A stretch of 61,437 bases of DNA from CAZHPA01 sp964533945 (GTDB lineage Bacteria; Bacillota; Clostridia; Lachnospirales; WRBF01). Location of the stretch: NCBI GenBank assembly GCA_964533945.1, contig CAZHPA010000008.1, forward strand, positions 1-61,437, read 5' to 3'. Positions 53,189 through 61,435 of this stretch are shown piece by piece. Positions within the stretch are counted from its first letter, which is position 1. Every line of letters starts with the position of its first letter. Under the pieces are notes generated by a model. That model was not told the DNA's origin. It saw only the letters and a program-made list of their open reading frames with translations, and ran no database searches. The translations under genes were made by a program, and so were the position numbers.

Positions 53189-55093
53189 TTATTCCTCCTT
53201 AGCTGCTTCTGCTTCTTTGTTTGATTCAATAAGCTCAAGAGATTCTGAAACTTCTATAGCATCAACAATATTTAACTTATCTTTGTCGGACAAATAGTCT
53301 TGACCGCTTTCAATAACATAAGTTCCTTCGCTAACGCCTTCTAAAATTTCAATTTCATATCCATTATCAATTCCGGTTAAAACGGTAACTTTTTTGGCGT
53401 ATCCATTGTTGTTTATAAACACATATTCTTCGCCTTTACGCCCTAATACGGCATCACGGTTAACTACAATTGTGTTTTCGCTTTTTTCCCCAACAAAATA
53501 TACTTCTGCAAACATGCCCGGTTTAACTTTATTATTGCTATCGGCTTCTAAAAGTTCTAACTTAATTGGGTACATATTAGTTTGGTCTGCCGCGGGAGCA
53601 ACCGATATAATTTGTCCAATAAAAGGAGTTTCTGTAGCAGATTTTATTAAAACTTCAACTTTATCCCCTAAGTTCAAGGAATTTACCAATCTTTCCGAAA
53701 CTTTTGTTTCAACGTTAATTTTATCTATGTTAACGATTGTAAACGCTGCTACTTGGGGCGATGTAAATTCACCAACTTTTACGGTTTTTGCGCTAATTGT
53801 TCCATCTATAGGCGATTTAACTGCCGTATCGTTTAACGTGTCTTTTGCAATTTCAAGTTGAACTTTAACAGAATCTCTGCTTGCTTCGGCTTGCGCAAGT
53901 GAAATTTTGGCACGTTCTATATTCTCATCTGTAATTTTCCCGACGGTTAAGCTTTTGTTTTCCTTTGTCTTTTCCAACGATTGCTTCGCCTGTTCATATG
54001 CAAGTTGCGCTTGTTCTGGCGATAGTTTAGATTGTTCATATGCAAGTTGTGCTTGTTCATGCCCCAACTTTGCCTGACCATATACCAATTCGGCTTGCCC
54101 GTATGCCAATTCGGTTTTATCATATGTAAGCTTCGCTTGGTCGTGTGCTAACTGTGCTTGCTCTAGCCCTAAATCAGTTTGGCTGTACGTAAGCTGCGCT
54201 TGGTCGTAACCTAGTTGTGCTTGGCTTAGGGCATTACTTGCTTGTTCATATGCTGTTTTCGCCTGTTTAAGCGAAAGTTCTACTTTTTCAAATTCGCTTC
54301 TTGATATTACGCCTGCTTTATATAAAACTTCCATATCTTCATATGTAGAAGTTGCAGATTCCAGCGAGTCTTCCACATTTTGCTTTGCAGCTTTTGCATT
54401 ATCAAGCCCAATCTGTGCATTTTCAAGCCCTAATTTTGCAGCTTCTTGGCTTATTTTTGCATTTTTTAAACCAATTTGCGCATTATCAAGCCCTAATTTT
54501 GCTCCGTCAAGGCTGTTTTTTGCATTGTCAAGCCCAATTTGCGCATTTTCAAGCCCAATTTGCGCATTATCAATTCCAATTTGGGCATTACCTAGGCTAA
54601 ATTGTGCATTTTCAACGCCTATTTGAGCATTTTCGGTTTGTTTAACAGCGGCATCAATTTGCCCATCTATTTGTAGAAGTGTTGATTGATATTGTCCGCC
54701 TGTTACTGCATTTAAAGCACTTTGCGCCTGTGCAACGCTTTGTTCTGAAATTGCAAGCTGACTTTCAAGCTGTGCAATTTGATTTTTAACATCTTGTTCA
54801 TCAAGCCTAAAAAGTATGTCGCCTTTTTTAACTGTATCGGCAACGTCATAATATATTTCTGAAACTTTGCCGGTCATTTTGCTCATTATGGAAACAGATT
54901 CGGCCGGGCTAACTTTTGAAGCATACGACATTTTATTTTCTATAGTTTTATTCTTTTCAATTTTAGAAACAGCTACAGATACAGAAGCTTGTTCTAAAAC
55001 TTGGTTTGAAATTGTTTCTTGTGCCGAATTGCAAGAAGTAGTTGCAAGCACTATAACGGCAAGCATGGCAATTAATCTTGTTCTTGATTTCAA
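53189..55093 (-). CDS. RND adaptor (membrane-fusion) lipoprotein with giant heptad hairpin
   Basis: 634 residues, against about 380-420 for usual adaptors. Lipoprotein signal (IVLATTSC). After the first half of the lipoyl domain the alpha-hairpin runs from about residue 115 to 400: heptads of the AQIGLDN type ascending, the tip LYKAGVISRSEFEKVE (the L-x3-G-x-IS motif that contacts TolC in Gram-negatives), then QAQLAYE-type heptads descending. Beta-barrel and membrane-proximal domains follow (SPIDGTISAKTVKVGE, KPGMFAEV). The extra repeats are mostly copies at DNA level of a 21-bp unit. Operon with the pump. Confidence 0.92.
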   Translation of the reverse strand: MKSRTRLIAMLAVIVLATTSCNSAQETISNQVLEQASVSVAVSKIEKNKTIENKMSYASKVSPAESVSIMSKMTGKVSEIYYDVADTVKKGDILFRLDEQDVKNQIAQLESQLAISEQSVAQAQSALNAVTGGQYQSTLLQIDGQIDAAVKQTENAQIGVENAQFSLGNAQIGIDNAQIGLENAQIGLDNAKNSLDGAKLGLDNAQIGLKNAKISQEAAKLGLENAQIGLDNAKAAKQNVEDSLESATSTYEDMEVLYKAGVISRSEFEKVELSLKQAKTAYEQASNALSQAQLGYDQAQLTYSQTDLGLEQAQLAHDQAKLTYDKTELAYGQAELVYGQAKLGHEQAQLAYEQSKLSPEQAQLAYEQAKQSLEKTKENKSLTVGKITDENIERAKISLAQAEASRDSVKVQLEIAKDTLNDTAVKSPIDGTISAKTVKVGEFTSPQVAAFTIVNIDKINVETKVSERLVNSLNLGDKVEVLIKSATETPFIGQIISVAPAADQTNMYPIKLELLEADSNNKVKPGMFAEVYFVGEKSENTIVVNRDAVLGRKGEEYVFINNNGYAKKVTVLTGIDNGYEIEILEGVSEGTYVIESGQDYLSDKDKLNIVDAIEVSESLELIESNKEAEAAKEE

Positions 55094-55120
55094 CTATAAT
55101 TCCCCCTTAAATATTTTAAT

Positions 55121-56113
55121 TTAATAAGTTGTATGCTTCATAAATGAAATATGAAGCTCTGTTAAACCTTGTATTAATAACGCTAATTTATCTTTTTCAA
55201 GACGTTCGATGCTAGCTTCAAGCTTTGATTTAAATATTTTAAGTATGTGCAAAACTTCATCTCTCCCTTTTTCAGTTATATGAAGTCTAAGCTTTCTTGC
55301 ATCTTGTTCAGATAAATACTCTTTGCGTAAATAGCCGTCATTTGTTAAGTTTTTAATTGCAGTTGACATTGTGCTTTGATTAACGCCCAAAACGGCGGCT
55401 AATTTTGAAATAGTGTTGTTTTCAAAATGCCATATTTGATATAAAATCCTAAAGCGGTTTAACGTTAGGCGTTCTTTTTTTCCATTGCAGTCAAACTCAT
55501 TAAAAACATTAAATCCTAAATAATTTATTGCGGCAATTATGCTTTTTAAAATTTCAATTGAAAGTTTTGTGTTGTTTTGCTGTGCAAATATTTGTATTTT
55601 GCTGCTTTCTTCTTTAAAAAAGGAAGCAAGCTTTTCATATCCTTTAACAAAATATTTCTTTTGTGTTTTGTCAAGGTTTTTATAAAAGTCGTCAAGTTCA
55701 TTTAAAATTAATGTTGTTAATTGTTTTAAAGCTACAACTCCTTTGTCTGTTAACTCAAAAGCAATCTTCCTTCCATCGTTTGCTATATGCCTAACTTTAA
55801 CGATGTAACCGCTAGCTTCCATTTTAGAAACAACAGTCGACAAACCGCCATTAGTTTGGGCATGGTATTTTGCAATTTCTGTTAAAGTATTAATTCTACA
55901 ATAACCAATTACGAAAAGAATCGTATATTGTCTTTGAGTTAATTTATTTGCTTCTTTATTTAGTTCGTGGTAGCTTCGCAAAAACTTTTTGTTTAGACGC
56001 TGTGTTTTTGTAATTAGTATGTTATCTGCCAATTGAAGCAGCAGCTTAATAATATCTTTTATTTTATAGTCTTTATGTTGTTTATGGCTCTCACAATCTG
56101 TTTTGCAATCCAT
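55121..56113 (-). CDS. double MarR-domain transcriptional regulator
   Basis: 330 residues containing two winged-helix MarR modules in one chain: the first about residues 25-160 (LTQRQYTILFVIGYCR, TNGGLSTVVSKMEASGYI, KIAFELTDKGV), the second about 200-325 (LTLNRFRILYQIWHF, NQSTMSTAIKNLTNDGYL, KLRLHITEKG). Normal MarR proteins are homodimers of one such module of about 145 residues, so this may act as a built-in dimer or bind two operators. ATG at 56113 has GGAGG 6 nt upstream; an upstream start at 56158 lies inside the promoter. Upstream of the RND pump genes, so probably their regulator. Confidence 0.9.
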   Translation of the reverse strand: MDCKTDCESHKQHKDYKIKDIIKLLLQLADNILITKTQRLNKKFLRSYHELNKEANKLTQRQYTILFVIGYCRINTLTEIAKYHAQTNGGLSTVVSKMEASGYIVKVRHIANDGRKIAFELTDKGVVALKQLTTLILNELDDFYKNLDKTQKKYFVKGYEKLASFFKEESSKIQIFAQQNNTKLSIEILKSIIAAINYLGFNVFNEFDCNGKKERLTLNRFRILYQIWHFENNTISKLAAVLGVNQSTMSTAIKNLTNDGYLRKEYLSEQDARKLRLHITEKGRDEVLHILKIFKSKLEASIERLEKDKLALLIQGLTELHISFMKHTTY

Positions 56114-56139
56114 AAGATTCCTCCAATTAGTTTTATATT

Positions 56140-56187
56140 CAATATATTTTACTATCAATATATTTTACTGTCAATATATTTTTATAA
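56140..56187. repeat. three 16-bp direct repeats (operator-like)
   Basis: CAATATATTTTACTAT, CAATATATTTTACTGT and CAATATATTTTTAT start at 56140, 56156 and 56172, an exact 16-bp period. They cover the -35 and -10 of the double-MarR gene. The period is less than two helical turns, so neighbouring sites face different sides of the DNA. Confidence 0.75.
56146..56174 (-). promoter_or_regulatory. promoter of the MarR-RND operon
   Basis: TTGACA (56169-56174) and TAAAAT (56146-56151) on the minus strand, 17-bp spacer. Transcription would start near 56139, 26 nt before the start codon. Both boxes are inside the 16-bp repeats, a layout that suits autorepression. Confidence 0.75.
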
Positions 56188-56204
56188 AAAAACAAAACAA
56201 AAAT

Positions 56205-56258
56205 AAAATAAAAACTCATTGAAACACAGCTATATTTTACAGCATAATGTCAATGAGT
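56205..56258 (-). terminator. terminator-like structure after the esterase gene
   Basis: On the minus strand ACTCATTGA and TCAATGAGT (9-bp stem) enclose a 27-nt loop that may fold further, followed by TTTTTATTTTATTTTT. It lies 11 nt after the esterase stop and would isolate the nan operon from the MarR promoter. Confidence 0.65.
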
Positions 56259-56268
56259 TATATTGGTT

Positions 56269-57225
56269 TTACATTCCAAGCATAAATAGCAAAACATCTT
56301 CCCAAGCATTTGGTAATTCTTCATGCCCAAAGTCTGGGTAAATATCCATTTGCTTTTCTGAGGTTATTTTGTTATATACAGCAAATTGCGCTGAGGGAGG
56401 ACACATATTATCTATAAGCCCTGTGTAAAATTTAACTTTGCTTTTAATGCGTTCTGCAAGCCACTGTATATCTATATAACCAAGTCTGTTAAACAAATAA
56501 TTTTCTTTTTTGTGCAAAGGGTCACGCAGCCTAAAATATAGCTTTAGTTCCTCGTATGGAGGTGTTGGCAAGTCCATATCCCAAACTCTTTTATAATCGC
56601 AAAGAAAAGGATAACCTACAGCAACTCTATTAATGCTTTGTGAAAGTGCTGCACAGGCAAATGCTAAAGCGCCTCCTTGCGAAAATCCTGCTGCTCCTAT
56701 TTTTTCTTTATCAACAAAATCCATTGTTTTTAAAATCTCGACTAGTGAAACCGTATCTAAAAAAATATTTCTAAATAAAAGATTATGAGGGTTTTCATCA
56801 TCAATTCCACGAACTATATGCCCTCTAAATGTGCTTCCTATTGTTTTGGTGCAATCTTCCGAAAAACCTGCCTGTCCTCTAACATCCATTGCTGCAACAA
56901 CAAAACCCGAAAGTGCAAACGGCAATTTCTCAAACCAATCTCTGCTATGCCCTTGATAGCCGTGAAAAATACAAACTGCCGGCATAGTTCCTTTTATATT
57001 TTCAGGCTTCAAAAACTTTACATGAATTTTAGCACCGCCAACACCTGTAAAGTAAAGGTTGTAGCAGCTAACTCCTTTAACTTGAAAATCTGCCTTTTTT
57101 ATTGTATATTGTGGTGAAGGAATTTCGCTTAAAGCTCTTTCCCAATATTCGTTGAAGTCGGAAGGGCAATTTCCCATTCCTTCGTATTTTTTTAATTGCT
57201 CAAGCGGTAAATCAAATTGCGGCAT
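56269..57225 (-). CDS. acetyl-xylan esterase / cephalosporin-C deacetylase family (CE7)
   Basis: 318-residue alpha/beta hydrolase of CE7. Nucleophile S182 in GFSQGG, acid D272 in GLIDNMCPP, base H301 in DFGHEELP; FHGYQGHSRDW and MDVRGQAG form the family's oxyanion and signature regions. CE7 enzymes are cytoplasmic and remove acetyl groups from short imported sugars. The ATG overlaps the permease stop by 1 nt, so it belongs to the transporter operon and likely deacetylates the imported sugar; in the pneumococcal nan locus a protein of this family is also present. Confidence 0.93.
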   Translation of the reverse strand: MPQFDLPLEQLKKYEGMGNCPSDFNEYWERALSEIPSPQYTIKKADFQVKGVSCYNLYFTGVGGAKIHVKFLKPENIKGTMPAVCIFHGYQGHSRDWFEKLPFALSGFVVAAMDVRGQAGFSEDCTKTIGSTFRGHIVRGIDDENPHNLLFRNIFLDTVSLVEILKTMDFVDKEKIGAAGFSQGGALAFACAALSQSINRVAVGYPFLCDYKRVWDMDLPTPPYEELKLYFRLRDPLHKKENYLFNRLGYIDIQWLAERIKSKVKFYTGLIDNMCPPSAQFAVYNKITSEKQMDIYPDFGHEELPNAWEDVLLFMLGM

Positions 57226-58061
57226 TATCCTTTAACAGCTCCCATCGTAATACCTTGTGTAAAGTATTTTTGGAAGAATATGAAAATTATAACGATTGGT
57301 ATTGCAGCAAATGTTGCGCCTGCCATTAAAACGCCATAGTTTGTTGCAAATTCTTGTTGCATAGTTGCAACGCCTAAAGGAAGCGTTAATTTTAACCTAT
57401 CGTTAAGCATAATAAGCTGCAAGAAGTAATCATTCCATGCTTGAATAAACGTAAAAATTGCAAGAGCAGCAATGCCCGGTTTAACAAGCGGAACAACTAT
57501 TTTAAAAAATATGCCAAGTTCTGAACAGCCGTCTATACTTGCTGCCTCTAAAAGTTCTCCGGGCAATGTTTCAGAAAACTGCTTCATTAAAAAAACACCA
57601 AAAGGCCACCCTATAGCCGGAAGAATAACAGCTATTAATTGATTATGAAAGCCCCAATCTGCAACTAAACGAACAAGCGGAACTAAAACAACTTGTTTTG
57701 GAAGCGCCATTGCAGCAACAAAAATTCCAAATATAATATTTTTCCCAATAAAATTCTTTTTTGCTAAAACATATCCTGCAAGTGTTGCTGTTAAGCAAAC
57801 TAACGCCATTGTTGCAAATGAAATTACAAAGCTATTTAAAAGCCATGTTAGCGCACCATTTCTAATTAACCTTTGCCAATTTTCAAGCGTTAGCGTTTTA
57901 GGGAACCATTCTGGAGGAAGCTGTACCGTTGACCTTTGAGATTTGAAAGAACCTGTAACAACCCAGTAAAAAGGAAATACAAAAAAGAAAGTTAAAATAC
58001 TTAAAAATGTTATGTTAATAATATTTATTACTTTTTGAGCTTTTTGTTCTGCAGTTTTCAT
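57225..58061 (-). CDS. sugar ABC transporter permease (MalG type)
   Basis: 278 residues, six membrane helices, with the EAA loop EAASIDGCSELGIFFKIVVPLVKPG that docks on the ATPase. N-terminal helix with FPFYWVVTGSFK is typical for carbohydrate (CUT1) permeases. Partner of the permease at 58080. No ATPase gene is present; CUT1 systems often share one encoded elsewhere. AAGGGGGAAG precedes the ATG. Confidence 0.95.
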   Translation of the reverse strand: MKTAEQKAQKVINIINITFLSILTFFFVFPFYWVVTGSFKSQRSTVQLPPEWFPKTLTLENWQRLIRNGALTWLLNSFVISFATMALVCLTATLAGYVLAKKNFIGKNIIFGIFVAAMALPKQVVLVPLVRLVADWGFHNQLIAVILPAIGWPFGVFLMKQFSETLPGELLEAASIDGCSELGIFFKIVVPLVKPGIAALAIFTFIQAWNDYFLQLIMLNDRLKLTLPLGVATMQQEFATNYGVLMAGATFAAIPIVIIFIFFQKYFTQGITMGAVKG

Positions 58062-58079
58062 ATTAAGGCTTCCCCCTTT

Positions 58080-58994
58080 CTAATATGTAACATCTTTTCC
58101 GAAAACTTTAAACTGAACAATCGAGAAAGCGCCAATTACAATTGCCAAAACAACACCCATTGAAGAAGCATATCCAAATTGCCTTAATCTAAATGCCGTT
58201 TCATACAGCAAATACATTACGGTTGATGTTGCGTAATTTGGCCCACCGGAAGTTAAAAGCTGAATTAGCGAGAAACATTGAAAAGAATTTATTGTTGATA
58301 TAACAACTATGTATAGCGTTGTTGGCATTAAAGAAGGCCATTTAATTTTTGTGAAAACTTGCCAATCTGTACAGCCATCTATTTGCGCCGCTTCTATGTA
58401 GCTATCTGGAACGTTTCCTAATGCTGCAACGTAAAGAATAATTGGCTGTCCCACAGACGTTGTTAAAAGAACTAAAAGAATTGCCCAAAGCGCATATCGC
58501 CTGTCGCCAAGCCACATAATAGGTTGGTCTATAATATTTGCAGATTGCAGTAAATGATTTAAAATTCCGCTTATAGGGTCAAAAATCCATCTCCAAACAA
58601 CAGTTACAGAAACAGCTCCCGTTACAACAGGAAGGTAAAAAACTGCTCTAAAAAATGAACGTGTTATAGGATGTTTTTTATATATTGTATCTGCAACATA
58701 AATTGAAAAAATAACAATAACAGGAACAACACCAACAACTAAAACAATAGTATTCCAAAGTGATTTTTTAAACACTTTATCAGACATTAAGTTTTTATAA
58801 TTTTCAAGCCCTATAAATTCAAAATCTTTTAAAGTATAATTGAAAAAACTTGTATAAACACCTTGCATAATTGGAAATAGCACAAATATACCAAAAAATA
58901 TAAGCGCCGGAGCTAAAAATAAATATGCCGTAATATTTTGTTTTGAAGTTAAGTTTTTAATAAAATTATTTGGTTGTTTTGCAGAACTAGTCAT
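58080..58994 (-). CDS. sugar ABC transporter permease (MalF type)
   Basis: 304 residues, six membrane helices and the EAA loop EAAQIDGCTDWQVFTKIKWP. LAPALIFFGIFVLFPIMQGVYTSF near the N-terminus is the usual CUT1 start. It lies between the binding-protein gene and the second permease; a strong stem-loop separates it from the binding-protein gene. GGGGTGATG leads into the start codon. Confidence 0.95.
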   Translation of the reverse strand: MTSSAKQPNNFIKNLTSKQNITAYLFLAPALIFFGIFVLFPIMQGVYTSFFNYTLKDFEFIGLENYKNLMSDKVFKKSLWNTIVLVVGVVPVIVIFSIYVADTIYKKHPITRSFFRAVFYLPVVTGAVSVTVVWRWIFDPISGILNHLLQSANIIDQPIMWLGDRRYALWAILLVLLTTSVGQPIILYVAALGNVPDSYIEAAQIDGCTDWQVFTKIKWPSLMPTTLYIVVISTINSFQCFSLIQLLTSGGPNYATSTVMYLLYETAFRLRQFGYASSMGVVLAIVIGAFSIVQFKVFGKDVTY

Positions 58995-59019
58995 AATACA
59001 TCACCCCTTAGCCAATAAT

Positions 59020-59046
59020 GCAGGGAACTTTTAAATAGTTCCCTGC
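59020..59046 (-). promoter_or_regulatory. stem-loop between binding-protein and permease genes
   Basis: GCAGGGAACT and AGTTCCCTGC form a perfect 10-bp stem with a 7-nt loop, 17 nt after the binding-protein stop. No U-run follows, so it more likely protects the 3' end of the binding-protein message or causes partial termination, which would make binding protein more abundant than permease. Confidence 0.75.
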
Positions 59047-59063
59047 TTAAAAACTATTAAAAA

Positions 59064-60434
59064 CTATTTCTTCAAAGTTGCATTTGCAGTTTGCGTAAAT
59101 TCTTTAAGTCCTTCTTCAGGGGTAACTTCGCCACCAAAAACAGCTTGCAAAGTTGGGAACCACGCTTGGCGCATTTCTGCAAAGCCGGGTACTGTATTGT
59201 AATATGTGCCATAATATTTAGACATAGACTCATTGTATGCCATGTTAGGGTCGTCGCCGTAAATTCCTGTAACAGAAAATCTAACAGGGAAAGAACCTGT
59301 TGCTTCAACGTTTCTGCGTGACCATTCGGGGTCGTTTGCAATAAAGTCTATAAACTTTTTAGAAGCTTCAATTCTTGCTGCGTCTTTGTTATTAAAAACA
59401 CAAAGTCCGCCTACTAAAAACTCAAGCTTTGGTTTTTCAGGGCTAGGGAAAGGTAAAAATAAAGGTTCTGTTCCAGATTGCGCCAATAAATCGGCTTTAA
59501 CTTTTACTAAACCGGGAGAGAATAAAATTGTGTGAGAAACTCTACCCAATGCAAATTCGTCAATAGCTGCTGTTCCATCACTTGCGCTGCCGTTTAAAAG
59601 CAAGCCTTCTTTTATTGCATTATTTACATATTCTAATGCCTTAATATATTCGGGGCTGTCTGTTGTATAGCTTGAAAGGTCTGGGCTAATTGTTGAACCG
59701 CCATAAAGGTTTGCAAGATATGCACGAGTTCCTTGGTCGCCGCCTTGTGTTGAACAGAAAATAACTGCTCCTGTTTCGCCTTTTTCTTTAAGAGCTTTTA
59801 TAAGTGCATCGTATTGGTCAAGCGTCCATGCTCTGTCGCCTTCTAAATTAACCATATCTAAAAGACCATGCTTTTCAAGCATTCCTTTATTAAATGCCAT
59901 CATAAAAGGTGCAGAATGGGTTGGATACATCCAATATGTGTCGCCAACTTTACTTGCTTTAAGAACATTTTCAGAAACATCGCTTACAAAATCAGGCGTA
60001 AACATGTCATTTAAAGGTGCTAAAACCCCGTCTTTTCCCCATGTAATAATACGTCCCGGTGCGTCGTAAATAACGTCTGGTGCAGTTCCGCCTGCAATTG
60101 CTGTTGTAATTTTTTCAGGGCCAGAGTTAAAATCAAGCATTTCAACGTTAACTTTAATGTTTGGATTTTTAGCTTCAAAAGCGTCTGCCATTTGTCTTTC
60201 ATATTTGCCCGGCGTATCGTCGATTGTTCCCCAGTTTGGGAAGTTCCAGAAAGTAATTGTTGTAACAGTATCTGATGCATCAGGTGTTGGTTCGGGAGTA
60301 TTGTTGCTTTGTTCTGTTGGTGCCGGAGTTGGTGTTGCCGGCGGTGGAGTAACAGTTTCAACTTTTGGTGCGCAAGCTGTTAAAGCCGAAAATAGCAATG
60401 CTGATGATAATAATAATGCCAGTTTCTTTTTCAT
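59064..60434 (-). CDS. sugar ABC transporter solute-binding lipoprotein
   Basis: 456 residues. Lipobox LLFSALTAC (Cys20), then a Pro/Thr-rich tether (about 25-55) and a family 1 extracellular solute-binding fold (ITFWNFPNW, GTAPDVIYDAPGR, and the C-terminal helix with PEEGLKEFTQTANATL). Captures the sugar outside the cell for the two permeases that follow. Its sequence alone does not give the ligand; the nanE neighbour suggests an amino sugar or sialic acid. GAGGAGG precedes the ATG. Confidence 0.94.
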   Translation of the reverse strand: MKKKLALLLSSALLFSALTACAPKVETVTPPPATPTPAPTEQSNNTPEPTPDASDTVTTITFWNFPNWGTIDDTPGKYERQMADAFEAKNPNIKVNVEMLDFNSGPEKITTAIAGGTAPDVIYDAPGRIITWGKDGVLAPLNDMFTPDFVSDVSENVLKASKVGDTYWMYPTHSAPFMMAFNKGMLEKHGLLDMVNLEGDRAWTLDQYDALIKALKEKGETGAVIFCSTQGGDQGTRAYLANLYGGSTISPDLSSYTTDSPEYIKALEYVNNAIKEGLLLNGSASDGTAAIDEFALGRVSHTILFSPGLVKVKADLLAQSGTEPLFLPFPSPEKPKLEFLVGGLCVFNNKDAARIEASKKFIDFIANDPEWSRRNVEATGSFPVRFSVTGIYGDDPNMAYNESMSKYYGTYYNTVPGFAEMRQAWFPTLQAVFGGEVTPEEGLKEFTQTANATLKK

Positions 60435-60531
60435 ATTAATTTCCTCCTCTTTTTTATGCTATTATAGTTTTGGTTTTGTTTCATATTAATATTAGTAAAA
60501 TTAACTTAACATTTCAATATAAAGTTAAAAG

Positions 60532-61206
60532 CTAACATATTGCACTAGCGTATTTTTTGGTAATTTCTCTAACTCTTGTTATTGCAGTTCCAACAACAAC
60601 GGCAAATACGCCTGTATCCATTGCTTGCTTACATTGTTCCGGAGACCATATGCCTCCTTCGGCAATTATAGGAACAGATAACTCTTTTGATAAACGTTCC
60701 ATTAGTTTAAAATTTGGAAGTTCAGTTCCTTTTGTTAATTCTGTATAACCGCTTAAAGTTGTACCTACAATGTCAAAGCCTAAAGAAGCGGCTAAAGCGC
60801 CGTCTTCATAAGTCGAGCAATCTGCCATAAACAGTTTGTTTGGATATTTAGATTTAACTTCCTTAAAAAACTGTTCAAGAGTTTTTCCGTCGGGCCTTAT
60901 GCGGTCTGTTGCATCAGTTGCAATAATATCAACTCCACATTCAACAAGCACATCAATTTCTTTCATAGTTGGTGTTATAAAAACAGAACTATTTTCGTAA
61001 ACTTGTTTGTCTAAGCCTATAATTGGAATGTCAACTTCTTGTTTGATAGCCAAAATATCGACGGAACTGTTTGCACGAATACCAACAGCGCCTCCCAAAA
61101 AGGCAGCCTTCGCCATTTTAGACATTATAAAAGAACTATGCAAAGGTTCTTCAGGAAGCGCCTGACACGATACAATCAATCCGCCTTTTAGTTTATCCAA
61201 TATCAA
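60532..61206 (-). CDS. nanE: N-acetylmannosamine-6-phosphate 2-epimerase
   Basis: 224-residue TIM-barrel epimerase converting ManNAc-6-P to GlcNAc-6-P, a step of sialic acid breakdown. KLKGGLIVSCQALPEEPL at the start, FMADCSTYEDGALAASLGFD with the acid, GTTLSGYT, and AEGGIWSPEQ are family hallmarks. TTG start with GAGGTGG 4 nt upstream. First gene of the run nanE-binding protein-permease-permease-esterase. nanA and nanK are not in the window but could lie beyond the right edge. Confidence 0.95.
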   Translation of the reverse strand: MILDKLKGGLIVSCQALPEEPLHSSFIMSKMAKAAFLGGAVGIRANSSVDILAIKQEVDIPIIGLDKQVYENSSVFITPTMKEIDVLVECGVDIIATDATDRIRPDGKTLEQFFKEVKSKYPNKLFMADCSTYEDGALAASLGFDIVGTTLSGYTELTKGTELPNFKLMERLSKELSVPIIAEGGIWSPEQCKQAMDTGVFAVVVGTAITRVREITKKYASAIC

Positions 61207-61331
61207 ATTACCACCTCTTTTTCAAAAACCTAAATACCATAATAAACTTTTAAAATAAAAATTTATTACGACTGGACATAATTACTAAAAACTTAACAAT
61301 ATAAAATATGTATTTGTTAAACTTGATTATT

Positions 61332-61360
61332 ACTATAACATAACAAGAAAATATTTTCAA
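61332..61360 (-). promoter_or_regulatory. sigma-A promoter of the nanE operon
   Basis: TTGAAA (61355-61360) and TATAGT (61332-61337) on the minus strand with a 17-bp spacer. Transcription would begin near 61325, leaving a leader of about 120 nt before nanE. Confidence 0.65.
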
Positions 61361-61401
61361 TATGTTTTTTTAAAAAAAATATTTTTTTTATTTAACTTTA
61401 G

Positions 61402-61435
61402 ATTAAATAGTGTTATTATAGTAATGCTATTTAAT
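61402..61435. promoter_or_regulatory. 34-bp imperfect palindrome, candidate operator
   Basis: The 16-base arms ATTAAATAGTGTTATT and AGTAATGCTATTTAAT are complementary at 13 positions around a 2-bp centre. It lies 42 bp upstream of the -35 of the nanE promoter and almost at the window edge. The size and symmetry fit a dimeric regulator such as those of the GntR, RpiR or LacI kinds, but nothing identifies which. Confidence 0.55.

Noticed and set aside
50898..53297. Several plus-strand frames of 70-135 codons across the RND genes
   Set aside because: Antisense shadows without ribosome sites; the minus-strand genes are complete and well conserved.
53950..54700. Regular 21-bp repeats that could pass for a CRISPR-like or satellite array
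   Set aside because: They are in frame within the RND adaptor gene and encode coiled-coil heptads; there are no unique spacers and no cas genes.
61365..61400. A/T-only tract near the right edge, considered as a transposon end or replication-origin-like element
   Set aside because: It is a plain run of A and T with no DnaA boxes or terminal repeats; simple promoter-upstream AT richness explains it.
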